Source: Brachionus koreanus (lineage: Eukaryota; Rotifera; Eurotatoria; Ploima; Brachionidae). Taken from it: DNA of 40,833 bases. A model generated the notes under the pieces. The model searched no databases, was not told where the DNA came from, and saw nothing but the letters and a program-made list of their open reading frames with translations. Location: the NCBI GenBank assembly GCA_016987375.1, contig PJRA01000493.1:1006503-1047335 (forward strand), given 5' to 3'. This document shows, in pieces, positions 1-11,639 of the stretch (the stretch's first letter is position 1; every line of letters begins with the position of its first letter). The position numbers were made by a program, and so were the translations under genes.

Positions 1-70
1 TCGATTGAAAATTAGTCGTTTAAATAAATTATTGTTTTTAAACAAGAAAATTTTTTTTATCCAAAATAAT

Positions 71-3000
71 TTATTGTGTATTTTTTTCATCCATACTCCC
101 TTGTTCACAATTTTGCTCGGTCTTGTCCAAATCAGAGCAATTTTCTCCCAATTTCTCTTTATTTTCTTTTTTCGAATCATCTATAATCACAAAATGATCA
201 CTATTCGAACTATCACTCTTCAACGAACCATTTTCCTCATTTTGTTTTTTTTCCTCTCGCTCACCAGTTGCTTCAATTTTGATCATTTCGTCCGCATTTC
301 CGACCAATTGATCACATATCGATTCCATAATAATCTTATCCAAATCAGTAGTTTGTGCTTGAGCTAAATTTTGCTGATTTCCAATTGGAATATCATCAAT
401 CGTAATTTCATTCTCCTTGTACTCGTCTGCATCAACAACTTTGTAAGGTAGTTGGTCTTTATCACTCTCGGTGTCAAAGCCGTGAAAATTGTTGTCTTCG
501 CCACACACAGACGAGTCTGGCTCAGACGATCCGTTCAAATACTTGATTGCACTAGCACCATATTTAGCTTTTAAACTGTCCGAATCAACAACAAAATTAT
601 CAAATTCTCTTTTTAAATCAAATTTTAAATTTTCTAGTTTATTCTTTTCGACAGTCAGTCTATCGTCCATCAATTGGTCCTTGATTGTTTTCAAATCACC
701 AAACTTGTTGTTCAAAATGCTGCTCAAACGCTTTAACAACTCGACACTTTGATATTTACACTTTCTGAAATTGTTCTCTGTCTGCTCGATTTGATCAGAA
801 AATTCCACACCTGACGATGCCATTGAAGAGCTTGAATTGGACAATTGTTTGCTGCGATTTGTCTTTAGAGTTGAATAAAATGTCAATTCATTGTACAAAA
901 TGTCAGATATTTCGATTAAAACATCTTCCATGCATTCGGTCAAATATTTATTTTCGTATTTGACCAAAGCTTCTTTTAGATAGCACGTTAGCTGAGCTGA
1001 ATAGTAGTTCAAGTAGTCGCAGTGCTTTGGAGATTCGGTCAGGACTTGATGAACCTTTTCCACTATTTCATTTAAATAGTCCCAATTGAACAGCTTTTTT
1101 TCACATTCTGGTGACTTTTCCGACTCGTCTTCCGAGTCGAAATTTTCCGAATTTTTCACATTTAAAATTATTTTTGAAATCAATTGTTTAACTTCAGCAC
1201 CAATATTTTCTTTGTCAATATTTTCCTCTTCTACGCCCATTATGCTCGAGCCCGAGCTATTGTTGTTCGATGTTTGCCGATCAACCTGATTGCTCTTTGG
1301 GCTATTTTTCACAAAAATAACTGTGTTGCTTAGCGAATCACTCTCGAACGGAGTCGACTCTTCATCGGCTTCGTTCTGTCTATCCGATTCGTATTTTTTG
1401 CTAACATAGCCTCTTTGTTCCTCCATGTTCGAATAGCTTTTTTTCATACAATTCAATTTTATATTTGACTGACGGTTGGATATGTTAAAAATGGACTTGA
1501 GTGTTTGATCGCGAGCATTTTTGTCTTTTATAAATTGTAGTTCCTTGAAAAGATTGAGCAAATAGAACGGTCTAGATTCATTCTGAGAAATAAGAGCAGC
1601 AACTTCCGAGTAAATTTGCTCTCTCATTTTGTCAAAAGTCAACGATTTGTACAAGGCTGAATGTTGGCCAGATCTATGCTTCATAAGAGATTTTCTCAGC
1701 GACAAAGTTGACGAAGAAATAGAGCTTCGAGCATTGGATGTGCTGCTCAAGCTCGACTCGGTTCTAATCTTATTTTTTTTCTCTTCTTCCTCTTCTTCGT
1801 CCAATTCCTCAAAGTCGTCAGTGTAATCATTTATTTCCATGTTGTGTGAATGTTTTTTTCGATTGTAAAAATAGCTCGGCAAAGCAGCCACCATCGACGC
1901 TCTGCTCGGTTCGTTTCTTTGCTCCAAATCTTCAGTATTTATGCCGATAGTGCTTGATACATTTTTTGGTCGACCAATCTCGGCCAATTGTTTATTTACG
2001 CTCAGCATTTGTTCGTTTAGTCGTGAAATTTCGCTTCGTTGAGTGGATATTTCATGATAGGCCGTGTTCAAATTGAACATTAGCTGTTGTATGTGCAATT
2101 GAGTCTGAAATTGATTGCTATTCTGACTCGATTGATCTAGAGATTTTTTTTCAATCAATTCATTAAATTTATTGAACATTTTTTCATTCATTTTTTGCTG
2201 ATTTAATAAAATATTTTCAAATTTGTCACTTAATCTTTCCAAATTGTCTGCTGATTGTTTGGGCTGGTAGGTTTCGGCCTGTTGCTCGTCATCAGCAATC
2301 CACTCGCTTTCACTCGACTCTGACTCGGACTTTCTCTCGGATCGATGGCTTTCCGCTTCTTGTTCGGTGTCCGATTGAGCCTGTTTGTCAATGTCAGCGC
2401 CTCTCATCAAAAATCCCCTGTAAGCACTTAGTATTTCGTTTCCATCGTCATTTTTGCCATCCGAATTTAGACTCTTGCCACTCTCCGGCTTGCTGTACTC
2501 GTCTCGTATGCACTCTTCCAATTCACTCTTTTGACTTCTCAAATTTTCTCTCATAGCTAGTTGTTTTTTCATTTTTGACCATAGCAAATCGCTTGGCGAC
2601 TGACATGTTTCTGTTTCAGCTGGCAAATTTTCAACAGATAGCATATCAAATCCGTACTCGGCTGCTTTAAATTTTGATTCTATTTCATTTAAATAAGCAA
2701 TTTCGTTTGTAGAATTTGAATTTTTTTCCCCAAAATTGTTATTCACTTCCTCGCCAGCAGCTTCTTGTTCTTTTTTCTTCAATAATTCAAGAAGCTTTTG
2801 CTTGTTTCTATTTAGCTCATCCAGTTTTTCTTCTTTGTGCTTTATTTCAGCTTTTTTCAAATAGCTAAATGTCTCTTGTTCAATTTTGTCATCGATTGCG
2901 GCGCTGCCATTTGAATTGGCCTCAATACCGGCCTCGTCCGAAATAATCTGAAGCCTGGATATCAAATTTTGCAATTCTTTAAGCTTTTCTTTGGCGTTTA

Positions 3001-5094
3001 TAAGCTTTTGTTTGTGTATTTCAATAAGTTGCTTTTTAGCCACATTCTCTTTTCTCAGCTCGTCTTCATCTTCATCTTTTTCGTCTTCTTCGTCTTCTTG
3101 ATTTTCTTGATCAACATTTTCCATATCACAAATCACTTGGCTATTTTTCATTTCCTCAAATTCATTCATAAATGTTTTTAAATTTGCCAATTTACTTTGC
3201 ATTTTATAAAGTTCACTTAAATAAATTTTATTCATTTAATTAAAAATTAAATAAAATAAATCGAAATAAAAATTACTCTAATTTTTTTTCATGATCAGAC
3301 AAATCTTTTAGCCTCAATTTAAGCTCTTCCTGAGTTTCTGCTTCGGTGCAGTCTTGTTCCAAGCTTTTTTGACAATGTTCGCCTTGTTCAAGCGTTGCCA
3401 TGTCGCTGTTGCTGACAGTTCTTAGCAAATTATCCGTATATTTTTCAGTTAGAATTTTCCTAATCAAGTCTTCATAATGCTTTGCAGTTATTTTGGACTT
3501 TTCTATTTGGCTTGATGGCTCAATTTGACTACAATCAATATTCTCTTGTGATCGGCTCAAATCTTTGGATTTAACTGTTTTGCGGATCATGGGCTTTCTC
3601 GGAGTAGTCAAAGTTTCAGTCTGCACACCTCGATTGATGCAAATTGAGCTCGGATTTATGAAATTGTCCTCGTGAGACTGGTCGGTGATTGGCAAAATTT
3701 TGAAAGCGTCATTTACTTGCTCTTCGCCATCGGTGGCAATTTTTTTCAATGCTTCCAAAGCCTTTCTGCGTCCTTCCAAAGCCTTCAGCTCTTCTTTTCT
3801 CAATCTAATCGATTTTAGAAGCTGTTTTTGCTCCCTCAATTGCTCCAAAGTGTCAAGGTCTACATTCATTTGTTTCATAGTTTCTTCTTTTTGTTCAGCA
3901 TTAGCTTTATTTGAATTCTTAATCAAACTAGACACATAATCATCCTCAAATTCAAGACAATCTTGATCATTTTCAGTTCTCTCATCCTCTTCGTTTTCCA
4001 TGCTTTTATTAACAGACTTGCCCACCACAACCAAATTGTCCGGTGCGTTATTCATTGCTTTTCGATATTTTTCCATTATTTCATTTATTCCATTGCCACA
4101 ATTCAGCGTCAATGTGTCACTAATAAAGCTTCCACAAATCGAGCCAGCCTCTGAATCGTTATTAAACGAATTGCTATTTTTGTTTTCGTTCTCTTGTTTA
4201 ATTTGCTCACAAAACAAATTATCATTCATTTCTTGAAATTTTGACAACGAGCTCAATAGGTCCATGTAGCCCCTTTCTTGATCTTTTAAATGATCAATTA
4301 AGCAGTGAAGTTTGCTCATTTGAGCCGAATAATTAATCTAAATTTGTAACTTTAGTTTAGAATAAATAAAGTTTTTTTTTAAATATTTTTTCCATACTGG
4401 ATTGTTCGATGTTTGCAAAGTGGTCAACATTGAATACGCTTGCTTTAAATAGTCTCTTATTTGAACCAATCTGGACAATATTTGCGTATTAGAGAGCTCT
4501 GGTTGCTGAAATTCACAAAATTCATAGAAAATAGAAAAAATTTTTAAAATAAAAATCAACCTCAGCACTCTTTTCTTCAACAGAAACAGCATTTTTATCA
4601 ATAGTTTCCTGATTAGTTTTGGCATTGTCATTAAATAAAGTTCGTCTAGCAGAACTGCTGCTCTCCATTGAATCATACTTTTTGTTCAACAAATTGCTTA
4701 AATTTTCAAGCGATTTTAGTTTATTATTGTTTTCAGTCTGTGGATTTGAATTTGAGTTGGCTTGAAGATTGGACAACTTTTTTGTAATCTTTGGTGGACA
4801 AGAAAAGGCCAATTTTTCCAAGTAGCTGCGCTTCAAGTCTTCCAAATAGCGCTTAAACTCGGCAGCACTCGAGTTTTTCGAGCTGCTTTTAGGATCTGTG
4901 TCATTTTCCAAATTGGTCAGCTCAAGGTCTTTGGGGCCATTGCCTGAATTATCTTTTGAACTTGGACTTTTTCCGTAATTTAAATTTTGAATCAATTCAT
5001 TCAGGCTTTTGTTCATTTTAGTCTGTTGATATTCCCAATTTTGTATCTGGTATTCTTCCATTTCTTCGCCATATTCTTTACACAAGCTTGCCAT
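71..5094 (-). CDS. PCM1: Pericentriolar material 1 (PCM1)-like centriolar satellite scaffold, 4 exons
   Basis: Scaffold of centriolar satellites, the cytoplasmic granules that deliver proteins to centrosomes and cilia. I join four exons: 5094-4561, 4505-4398, 4337-3277 and 3215-71. The three introns are GT-AG, 55-61 bp, and all junctions keep the frame (phases 0, 0, 2), giving about 1615 aa (human PCM1 is about 2000). What is seen: a Ser/Asn/Glu-rich, low-complexity protein with many coiled-coil stretches (for example KMQSKLANLKTFMNEFEEM at the start of exon 4), acidic runs, and near residue 1110 the block YSEVAALISQNESRP followed by a hydrophobic helix, which I recall as a hallmark of PCM1. 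The exon 3 opening (SAQMSKLHCLIDHLKDQE) also fits the family. The start ATG at 5094 is the first in the open frame; a short upstream exon is possible because an acceptor-like CTATTTAG lies just 5' of it. Alternative: another coiled-coil centrosomal protein, less likely. Confidence 0.82.
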
Positions 5095-5364
5095 AATTGT
5101 GTAGTCTAAATAGTTTTTAAATTATTTTTTTTTTTTAAATATTAAAATGAAATTCCAAAATGATTTTTTGCGATGATTTATAATTAAATTTCTAAATTTT
5201 CCGTTCTAAATGATTTTATGCATGTTGTCATGGTGGCAAACTTGAAAATCATATATTTAAACATTTAATAGATCAATGTAGGAAAAAAGAAAAATTAGTA
5301 TCAAATGACCTTTGAATTTTTTCAAAAAATAGGCTTTAAGTTCGATCGGAAAGCAATTAATAAA

Positions 5365-5500
5365 AAAAATATGCTAATACTGGACTATTTTATTTTTTTT
5401 CCTCGGCTAAAACATTCATCTTAAGATACCGGTTTGAAAAGTTTTGTCCAAAAAACAAAAACCTAATTTACATTCGAATAAATTATATTAGCATATTTTT
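5365..5500. repeat. Short inverted repeat, possible MITE relic
   Basis: The arms AAAAATATGCTAATA (5365-5379) and its exact reverse complement (5486-5500) are 15 bp each and enclose 106 bp of non-coding DNA. No clear target-site duplication is visible, and in such AT-rich DNA part of the match could be chance. Confidence 0.35.
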
Positions 5501-5879
5501 GAAAGACTTCATTTCATTTTTTAGTCTTTACAGTTTTTTTGATTAGTGCAGAATCAATACTTTGTCTCCAAAAGTCTCTAATTATTACTGTACAAGTTTT
5601 AAATAAAAATAAAAAATAATTGTTTTGAATTTTTAAATTAAATTTTAACAAAATCTCGTATTATGCTTTTGAGTCCAAAAGAAACTTTTTGACACCAAAT
5701 GTGCCAAACGAGTCAATTATTTTTTATGATGTCTTAAAGGCCATATTTAAGCAACGTGAGTATTCAGAGAGCCAAAAAAAACCAAACGTTTAAAGCTTAG
5801 TTTTTCTTTTTTTCAATTTTTTTATTAAAAATAATATTTTTTTTTATCAATACAAAATTTAAAAAGGAAAAAATTATGG

Positions 5880-6960
5880 AATGAGCAGTATGTACTGATG
5901 CACCATCTTGTTGGAAACTCCAAGTATACACACCGTAAATAATTGAGTTTCAACGTATGAAAATAAAAATAATTTTCCATTTTTGCTTTTCCATTTTAAA
6001 TTTTTAATGCAATATTTCAGGAAAATAATAAAAAAATCTCTCTAATTATTCAATTATAAATAGTATCCTATTGAAAAAATACTCATAAATTTTCAAATAC
6101 TCAAAATAATAAAAATTTTATTTTATAAAAAGAAATTTGGTGTTTATAATCATTGACTCGAAAAATTAGTTTTTTTTTCCAATTTTTTTATTTTTTTAAT
6201 AAACTTTACTCTTTACCAAGCTCAAATTTTATTCGGCCGACTTCCATTTTTTTTTGTTGAGAATTTATAAATTTTCCTAAAATATGTCTAGTTGTTTTAA
6301 AAACTGGTTTTTATAATAATTATTAAAAATAATTGATAAATATAAATAAATTTCAAAAATATAATTGTAATTTAAAATTTGAATCTTTAAAAAAGATTCG
6401 ATAAAAAAATTAAGATTCAAAAAGTGAATCTAATGAAAATTTGATTTAGTAATAAAGTTAGAATCTGAGTTACAAAATATTCAAATAATTAATTGAGTTT
6501 GATGCTATTTTGATAATAAGCGTAAACTCTTTGATTTTGGTTTATTCATTTCCTCCATGAACGGTAAATAATTTTTCATCGCTAAACATTAATGGAGCAT
6601 TTCTATGTAGTTGATTATGGTTTTTACGCCACCAAATTAAGAAGTGTAAAAAAATTTAAATCTATTTTGAAAAATCCAAAAAAAGTACCTTCAAATTTAA
6701 CTCGTTACAAATTCTAAGCACTGAACTCTGCGATATATTGCAGAATCGGCTAACAAAACGTCCAGAGTTTTTCGATAAAAGCCTCTTAACTCGTATTTTA
6801 TTTTTTCTTGTTGAAATAGTGACTTTTCGACCAGTTGATGCTGAATGAGATTTCTTTCCAAACTTTTTATACTGGTCAATCCAGTAATAAACAGTTCTCT
6901 GTGTCAATCTAGTCAATATTCGTTTTTTTCTATTTTTTCAAACATGCCTAAAAAAGTGCA
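5880..6960 (-). pseudogene. Degraded Tc1/mariner-type transposase
   Basis: Three pieces in the correct order on the minus strand fit a DDE/D transposase of the IS630-Tc1-mariner superfamily. First, a helix-turn-helix region at 6916-6662 (TQRTVYYWIDQYKKFGKKS). Second, a block at about 6600-6500 with FSDEKLFTVHGG, typical of the first catalytic Asp, after which the frame is broken by a stop and a shift (NQNQRVYAYY follows in another frame). Third, FQQDGASVHTAH at about 5925-5890, the usual second-Asp motif. The second and third pieces lie over 600 bp apart, against roughly 250-300 bp expected, so extra AT-rich DNA has been inserted. I could not find the third acidic residue or the terminal repeats. 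It is a dead copy. Confidence 0.7.
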
Positions 6961-7069
6961 TTTTTTGTAAGAATTGATAATCAGAAAATTAAGATATGTA
7001 GTGTTTTAGATAGCTAAATTATTCATAATTTACATTATTAATAATAATAAATATAAAGAAAATATAAAG

Positions 7070-7140
7070 GCTGAGGACAATCTCTTCAAAGGGTATCAGG
7101 TGCACCTGAAGGCCTAGAGCACCCATGCAATGCACTAATC
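7070..7140. other. Locally GC-richer patch, unidentified repeat
   Basis: A roughly 70-bp stretch (containing the palindrome AGGTGCACCT and then GAAGGCCTAGAGCACCC) is much richer in GC than the surrounding DNA and has no open frame. It is probably a remnant of a repeat, but I cannot name the family. Nothing else is recognisable from 6960 to 7555. Confidence 0.25.
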
Positions 7141-7559
7141 AAAAACCAAACTTAAAAAAAAATACAAAGCTAATATGTTTATAAGTTTGTAAAATTTCAG
7201 CCTTGTCCGATTTTCTGATCACATTAAAATCTTGATTTGAATATTTTGCAAAACATTATGACTCATCCGTTACATATCTCAAATCTTGAAAAATCAACAA
7301 CTCTTCTGACAACTGCCTGACTGATTTTATTATGATTGTTCCATACACATAAAATTGGTCTTACGGAAATTAAGTTCTGATTAAAAATGAGAAACTTTTA
7401 CTTATTATTTTTTCTAAGACTTTTCAGGCTCAATATTTATAGCTGGTTCTAGAACTCTTATACAAACTATTTTATTTTTCGCGTATAATATTTTTAAATA
7501 ACTATAATATTTAATCAAAAAACTAAAATACTGAATTAGCAACTAAATAAAAATATTTT

Positions 7560-7612
7560 ATTTTATTTATTTATTTATTTATTATTTCAATGAACGCCTT
7601 TAAGGCGATGTT
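7560..7612 (-). mobile_element. Non-LTR retroelement 3' tail (hairpin plus AAAT repeats)
   Basis: Read on the minus strand, a small hairpin CGCCTTAAAGGCG (7607-7595) is followed by a spacer and then AATAAATAAATAAATAAA. Hairpin plus tetranucleotide tail is the layout of a LINE 3' end, and a similar tail ends the LINE at 10260. The rest of the element is not recognisable. Confidence 0.5.
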
Positions 7613-8211
7613 AAAAAAAAAAGAGTTATTCTTTCTTTTTTTATTCTTTTATTTTTCAATTTTTAATTTTATTATTCAATTTAACTTGAATTATTCACTT
7701 CTCTAATTTATTAATACAAATTGAAATGAAACTTTTATACAGCAAAAAATAAAATTAGTCATTTATTAATATAATAAAATTTAATAAAAATTATCTCATT
7801 GAATTCTAAATTTGTTTTGTTTATCAAATTAACTCTTTTGATGGTACATTTATGTAAACCATTATAACTTTATGTCAAAATTCAGTCTTTAATTTAAGAG
7901 AATGTCTCTAATCGAAGAAATCCCTAAAGAAATTTCTCATAGATAAGACTTTTGAACCTAATTCTAAGAGAAAAACTAGAGTAAAAAGTAAAAGCTATTT
8001 TTCTTTTTGTAATTTTCTCTCTTCGAATGATGCTAAAAAGTACTATTTTTATTTTTTTGTTCAAATTAGATAATTAGTACTTTATTTTTAAAAAAAAAAT
8101 AATAAATAAAAAATTTTGTTCTAAATTCAAGAAAAAAATTTTTTTTTGAACAAAATAAACACAGGTAGTAATTATAAGCCAGTATTTTTGAAATGATAAA
8201 TTATGCATATT

Positions 8212-8266
8212 TATTTTATTTATTTATTATTTATTTATTTATTTAAAGTTTAAGTCCCATGGACAA
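8212..8266 (-). mobile_element. Non-LTR retroelement 3' tail (second family)
   Basis: On the minus strand the hairpin GTCCATGGGAC (8264-8254) is followed by ACTTAAACTTT and then a long run of imperfect AAAT repeats. It has the same architecture as the tail at 7560 but a different hairpin sequence, so probably another LINE or SINE family. The flanking DNA is otherwise plain AT-rich sequence. Confidence 0.45.
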
Positions 8267-8836
8267 ACTGAAGTATTATATAAAATAAAAAAAAAAAAAA
8301 TTATAACCAAATTAAAGTCTTTTTTACAATTATTAATTTAACTAGATGAGTTTATACCTAAGAGAAAAGATTTAGTAGAAAGATATATTAAAATAAGACA
8401 CAATTATATATAAAAATCTATCTTTAGCAGATCATTTAATAATATGAAATGCATATGAAAAATATAATATTAAAACATGAAAAATAATGTTTAAAAAATT
8501 TTTTTTGAATTTTAAATAAATATTTAAATGAGAACTTTTTCAAATTTAAGCTTCAATTTTTGTCCAAAAAATATATTTGCTTTGAAAAAAAAACAAGGGG
8601 CCTGGGTATTAGTAAAACTTTTAGTCAATATTCGAATTATTTGTTCAATTATTCTTTGAATATTTACAAAAAAATTTGAAACTTGTTTGATGGCTATTAA
8701 TTTTATTTTTTTATTTTTTTTAAATTATTAATTTTTATGCCATTTAAAAATAAGATTAATTTACAGTCGAACCTCGTTAAAAAAAAAAACATGTTGGTTA
8801 AAAAGAGGTACGTCTAAATTTCTCATATCCATTTAG

Positions 8837-9205
8837 TATAAACTCTTTTATTGTGCGGCAAAAGCAACGGTTTCCAGTGAGAACGGAGTTAAAACTAAAA
8901 AAAAAAGAGTTGAATCAGAACAGACCGAAATCATAGAAATTAAAGCATCAGAGAGATCAAGTGAAGAATCGGAATCTTTTAATATCGATAAAAATATATT
9001 AATTGATAAAATTAAAGTAAATTACCAAAAATTCAAAGAGCTTTTTGATTTAAAAAGTGATGAATTAAAAAGAAGATTAAAAGAATATGAAGAACTTCAT
9101 AATCTATTATTGACTATTCCTGGGGTTTCTGAACCTACTAAGCAGTGCGAAAGAATTTTACATTTAAGCTTGATTACTTTATTTGATTTGATAAATGAAT
9201 TGTAA
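8837..9205 (+). pseudogene. Open frame without start codon inside the pogo-type element
   Basis: A 122-codon open frame with no ATG. It encodes a charged, helical protein segment: KTKKKRVESEQTEIIEIK, an acidic Ser/Glu patch, a KEYEELHNLLLTIPGVSEP stretch and the C-terminus LSLITLFDLINEL. It could be the last exon of a second element-encoded protein (AG acceptors lie upstream), or a captured host exon. I do not recognise the family. The open frame is longer than expected by chance in this composition, but no function can be assigned. Confidence 0.35.
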
Positions 9206-9322
9206 TTTTTTCAAATAAGAAATTTTTTTTTTCATAACTAAGTGTTTTTTTATATTTAAATTTTTTTGCTGTCTGAATTTAACATTTTTTTGATATAGAA
9301 CTTTCGATTTCAATTAGTTTTT

Positions 9323-9538
9323 TCAACAAATTTCTAAAAAATCACTTTGTTTCTTTATCATTTCCAAAAACTCTTGTTTCGACATAATGTCTTTTGTCTC
9401 TTCCTGCTCATCATCTTCATTAGATTCAACTGTCTCCGGCTCAGTTACACATGGTTTTGTCACCAGTGAAATTATTTCTTTGTCGGCTAATTGACCATAA
9501 ATCGGAGTGTTTTCATCTAATTTAACCCCAGTCAAAAC
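9323..9538 (-). pseudogene. C-terminal fragment of a Tigger/jerky-like transposase
   Basis: About 72 codons, opening directly after an AACTAG acceptor-like site (no ATG) and ending at a proper stop. The sequence YGQLADKEIISLVTKP, followed by an acidic linker and a short helix (KQEFLEMIKKQSDFLEIC), resembles the tail of pogo/Tigger/jerky DDE proteins, where a T/AD.EI...V motif is followed by an acidic region and a terminal helix. Position inside a pogo-type TIR pair supports this. The DDE core is absent. Alternative: the terminal exon of an unrelated host gene. Confidence 0.45.
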
Positions 9539-9606
9539 CTAGTTAATGATTCATCGATGAATTAGCGGATTTTATTTTTTCACTCATTTTTTTGTTTTAG
9601 TTCCTA

Positions 9607-10260
9607 ACTTTCTTTCAAGCAATTTATAGATAAAGAATCAATTAGAATAAAAAAAATTAATTTTAAATATCTATCAAATAGAAAATGGGTTCTGAAACCG
9701 AAAACACTGGGTTACCTATACAAATCCTTGATAAGGTCAATAATAGATTATTCTTTTCCTTGTTTAAATTCATTTTCAGAAACCAATATAAAAAAACTAC
9801 AAGTAATTCAAAATTCAGCAGTCCGATATATTCTGAATCTAAAATATGATACTCCCTCCAACATAATTAATCACGAGGTCTTTAACAAACTTAAACTACT
9901 AACAGTCTCTAATTGATTTTTTGAGTTGAGTGAGAGATATGTAAGGGCAGGATTGAGGCATTCAATTCAATTGGTTGTCAGACTGGTGGAAGAATATAAG
10001 GAAGGTTTCGAATCACGATATATCGAATATCCTACTCCACTGTGTAATTGCTACCTTACTATTTCCTCCTTTTTTCCTGAGCCATCAGATATTTAAACAA
10101 ATGTATCTCTTTATTTAATTTATCTATTTTATTTTCTATTTAAATCATATTTACTATATTTTATTTTTATTATTTTAAATTTACATTATTTTTTTATTTT
10201 TTTTTTAATCTGAAGGAGCTTTAGCTCGGTACAGAAAACAAATAAATAAATAAATAAATA
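9607..10260 (+). pseudogene. LINE reverse transcriptase C-terminal end and 3' tail (jockey-like)
   Basis: A 5'-truncated non-LTR retrotransposon. The open frame from about 9607 to 9916 reads through LKPKTLGYLYKSLIRSIIDY and IKKLQVIQNSAVRYILNLKY, the thumb region after the RT core of jockey-like LINEs. A TGA at 9914-9916 breaks the frame; past it the family-typical coding continues (ERYVRAGLRHSIQLVVRLVEE) to a TAA near 10096. The 3' UTR ends with a short hairpin (GGAGCTTTAGCTC, 10214-10226), GGTACAGAAAAC and an AAAT-repeat tail up to 10260, directly against the pogo TIR. Related tails occur at 30946 and 32363. Confidence 0.75.
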
Positions 10261-10654
10261 ACGAGGTTCGACTGTAGTAGAAAGATTATTAAAGTTTTTA
10301 TTTTCAAAATAAATAAAATTTTTCTTTCAAAATTTATTTAACTTTAAAGCTAAAAAGCTAAGCTCAATCAAAATTTAAATTAAAATTAAATCGTTACAAA
10401 GCATGCACATTAGTTTAAAATCGCGCTCTTTACAATAAACTAATCGATTTAGCATCCTCCATGCATTTCTAACTAATTTAACTTTTAAATTGGCTTTTTA
10501 TTAGCATGTAGTGACGTTAAGTTGAATATTTTTTTCAAATAATTTCAAATTTCAATTTTGTCAAACTATTATATTCGCACTTAATTTGATAAACAATATT
10601 TTATTAGAGAACTTTTTAGTTTTTTTAGACTACTAAACCTGGCTATTAGTAAAA

Positions 10655-11629
10655 ATGATGGATCCAAAGATGAAATCGAACAACATGTCAGGTAGTGGCC
10701 ACCAGAGCTATTCATTGTCTGATTATGTGAAAATAGAAAAAATAGGCGAAGGCACATATGGTGTAGTTTACAAAGGAAAAAACAAAATAACTAATCAATT
10801 AGTTGCTTTGAAAAAGATCCGACTGGAAAACGATGAAGAAGGCGTACCAAGCACAGCGATACGCGAAATTTCGCTACTACGCGAACTACAGCATCCAAAT
10901 ATTGTTTCACTGATGGACGTTCTCATGCAAGAGAACAAACTTTATTTGGTTTTTGAATTTTTGTCAATGGATTTAAAAAAATACATGGAAACTTTGCCGC
11001 CTGGAAAGCTTTTGGAGCCGCAATTGGTCAAAAGCTATTTACATCAAATTACCCAAGGTATTCTTTTTTGTCATCAAAGACGAACAATGCATCGAGACTT
11101 GAAACCTCAAAATTTGCTTATTGACAAAAATGGAGTCATTAAATTAGCTGATTTTGGACTTGCAAGAGCTTTTGGTATTCCAATTAGAGTCTACACTCAT
11201 GAAGTAGTTACTTTATGGTACAGAGCACCAGAGGTTTTATTAGGAGCGCCAAGATACTCATGTGCAATTGATATTTGGAGCATTGGATGTATATTTGCCG
11301 AAATGGCAACGCGCCGCCCTTTGTTTCATGGTGATTCAGAGATTGATCAGTTATTCAAAATATTTAGAATTTTGGCTACTCCAAATGAAGAAACTTGGCC
11401 CGGTGTGTCCGAACTACCTGACTTTAAATCATCGTTTCCAATGTGGCGCGGAAATAACCTAAAAGATTCTGTTAAAGTGCTCGATCCTCTTGGACTTGAT
11501 TTGTTACAGAAAATGCTCGTGTACATGCCTTCACAAAGAATAAATGCCAAAGCCATTCTAAGACATCAGTATTTTGACGACTTGGACAAAAGAAGTCTTC
11601 CAGCTCCAGTAGTTGAAGAAATATGCTAA
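10655..11629 (+). CDS. CDK1: Cyclin-dependent kinase 1 (CDK1/Cdc2), intronless
   Basis: Serine/threonine kinase that, bound to cyclin B or A, drives entry into mitosis. The 324-aa product has every hallmark: glycine loop GEGTYG (31-36) with the inhibitory Thr34/Tyr35 pair, catalytic Lys53, the exact PSTAIRE helix (65-71), HRDLKPQN (146-153), DFG (166-168) and the T-loop Thr181 in [13 protein letters not shown]. It is longer than human CDK1 (297 aa) because of a 20-22 residue Met/Ser-rich leader; ATGs at codons 1, 2, 6 and 11 could each serve as start, so the true N-terminus is uncertain. CDK2 is the main alternative, but family members in invertebrates with this T-loop and PSTAIRE context are usually annotated CDK1. 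There are no introns, unlike PCM1, RPL21 and GlnRS in this window, so it could be a retrocopy that kept an intact frame. AATAAA signals lie near 11806. Confidence 0.9.
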   Translation: MMDPKMKSNNMSGSGHQSYSLSDYVKIEKIGEGTYGVVYKGKNKITNQLVALKKIRLENDEEGVPSTAIREISLLRELQHPNIVSLMDVLMQENKLYLVFEFLSMDLKKYMETLPPGKLLEPQLVKSYLHQITQGILFCHQRRTMHRDLKPQNLLIDKNGVIKLADFGLARAFGIPIRVYTHEVVTLWYRAPEVLLGAPRYSCAIDIWSIGCIFAEMATRRPLFHGDSEIDQLFKIFRILATPNEETWPGVSELPDFKSSFPMWRGNNLKDSVKVLDPLGLDLLQKMLVYMPSQRINAKAILRHQYFDDLDKRSLPAPVVEEIC

Positions 11630-11639
11630 AATATTTAGG

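Larger units (their letters stand above)
8764..10274. mobile_element. pogo/Tigger-type DNA transposon, disrupted by a LINE
   Basis: A perfect 16-bp terminal inverted repeat, CAGTCGAACCTCGTTA, starts at 8764, and its reverse complement ends at 10274. Both ends are flanked by TA (8762-8763 and 10275-10276), the target duplication of Tc1/mariner/pogo elements. TIRs of the form CAG..GAACCTCG are typical of pogo/Tigger elements. Inside are a transposase C-terminal relic on the minus strand (9538-9323), a plus-strand open frame (8837-9205), and a LINE 3' end whose AAAT tail runs straight into the right TIR. The LINE therefore seems to have landed next to the right end and replaced or displaced the transposase N-terminal half. 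The element is non-autonomous now. Confidence 0.8.

Noticed and set aside
5..1826. Plus-strand frames opposite PCM1 (for example 5-367, 489-752, 1086-1289)
   Set aside because: They are antisense shadows of the long PCM1 exon; no family resemblance and odd Phe/Ser-rich composition.
10261..10276. GGTTCGA as a possible tRNA T-loop
   Set aside because: It is part of the pogo-type terminal inverted repeat; no acceptor stem or anticodon arm around it.
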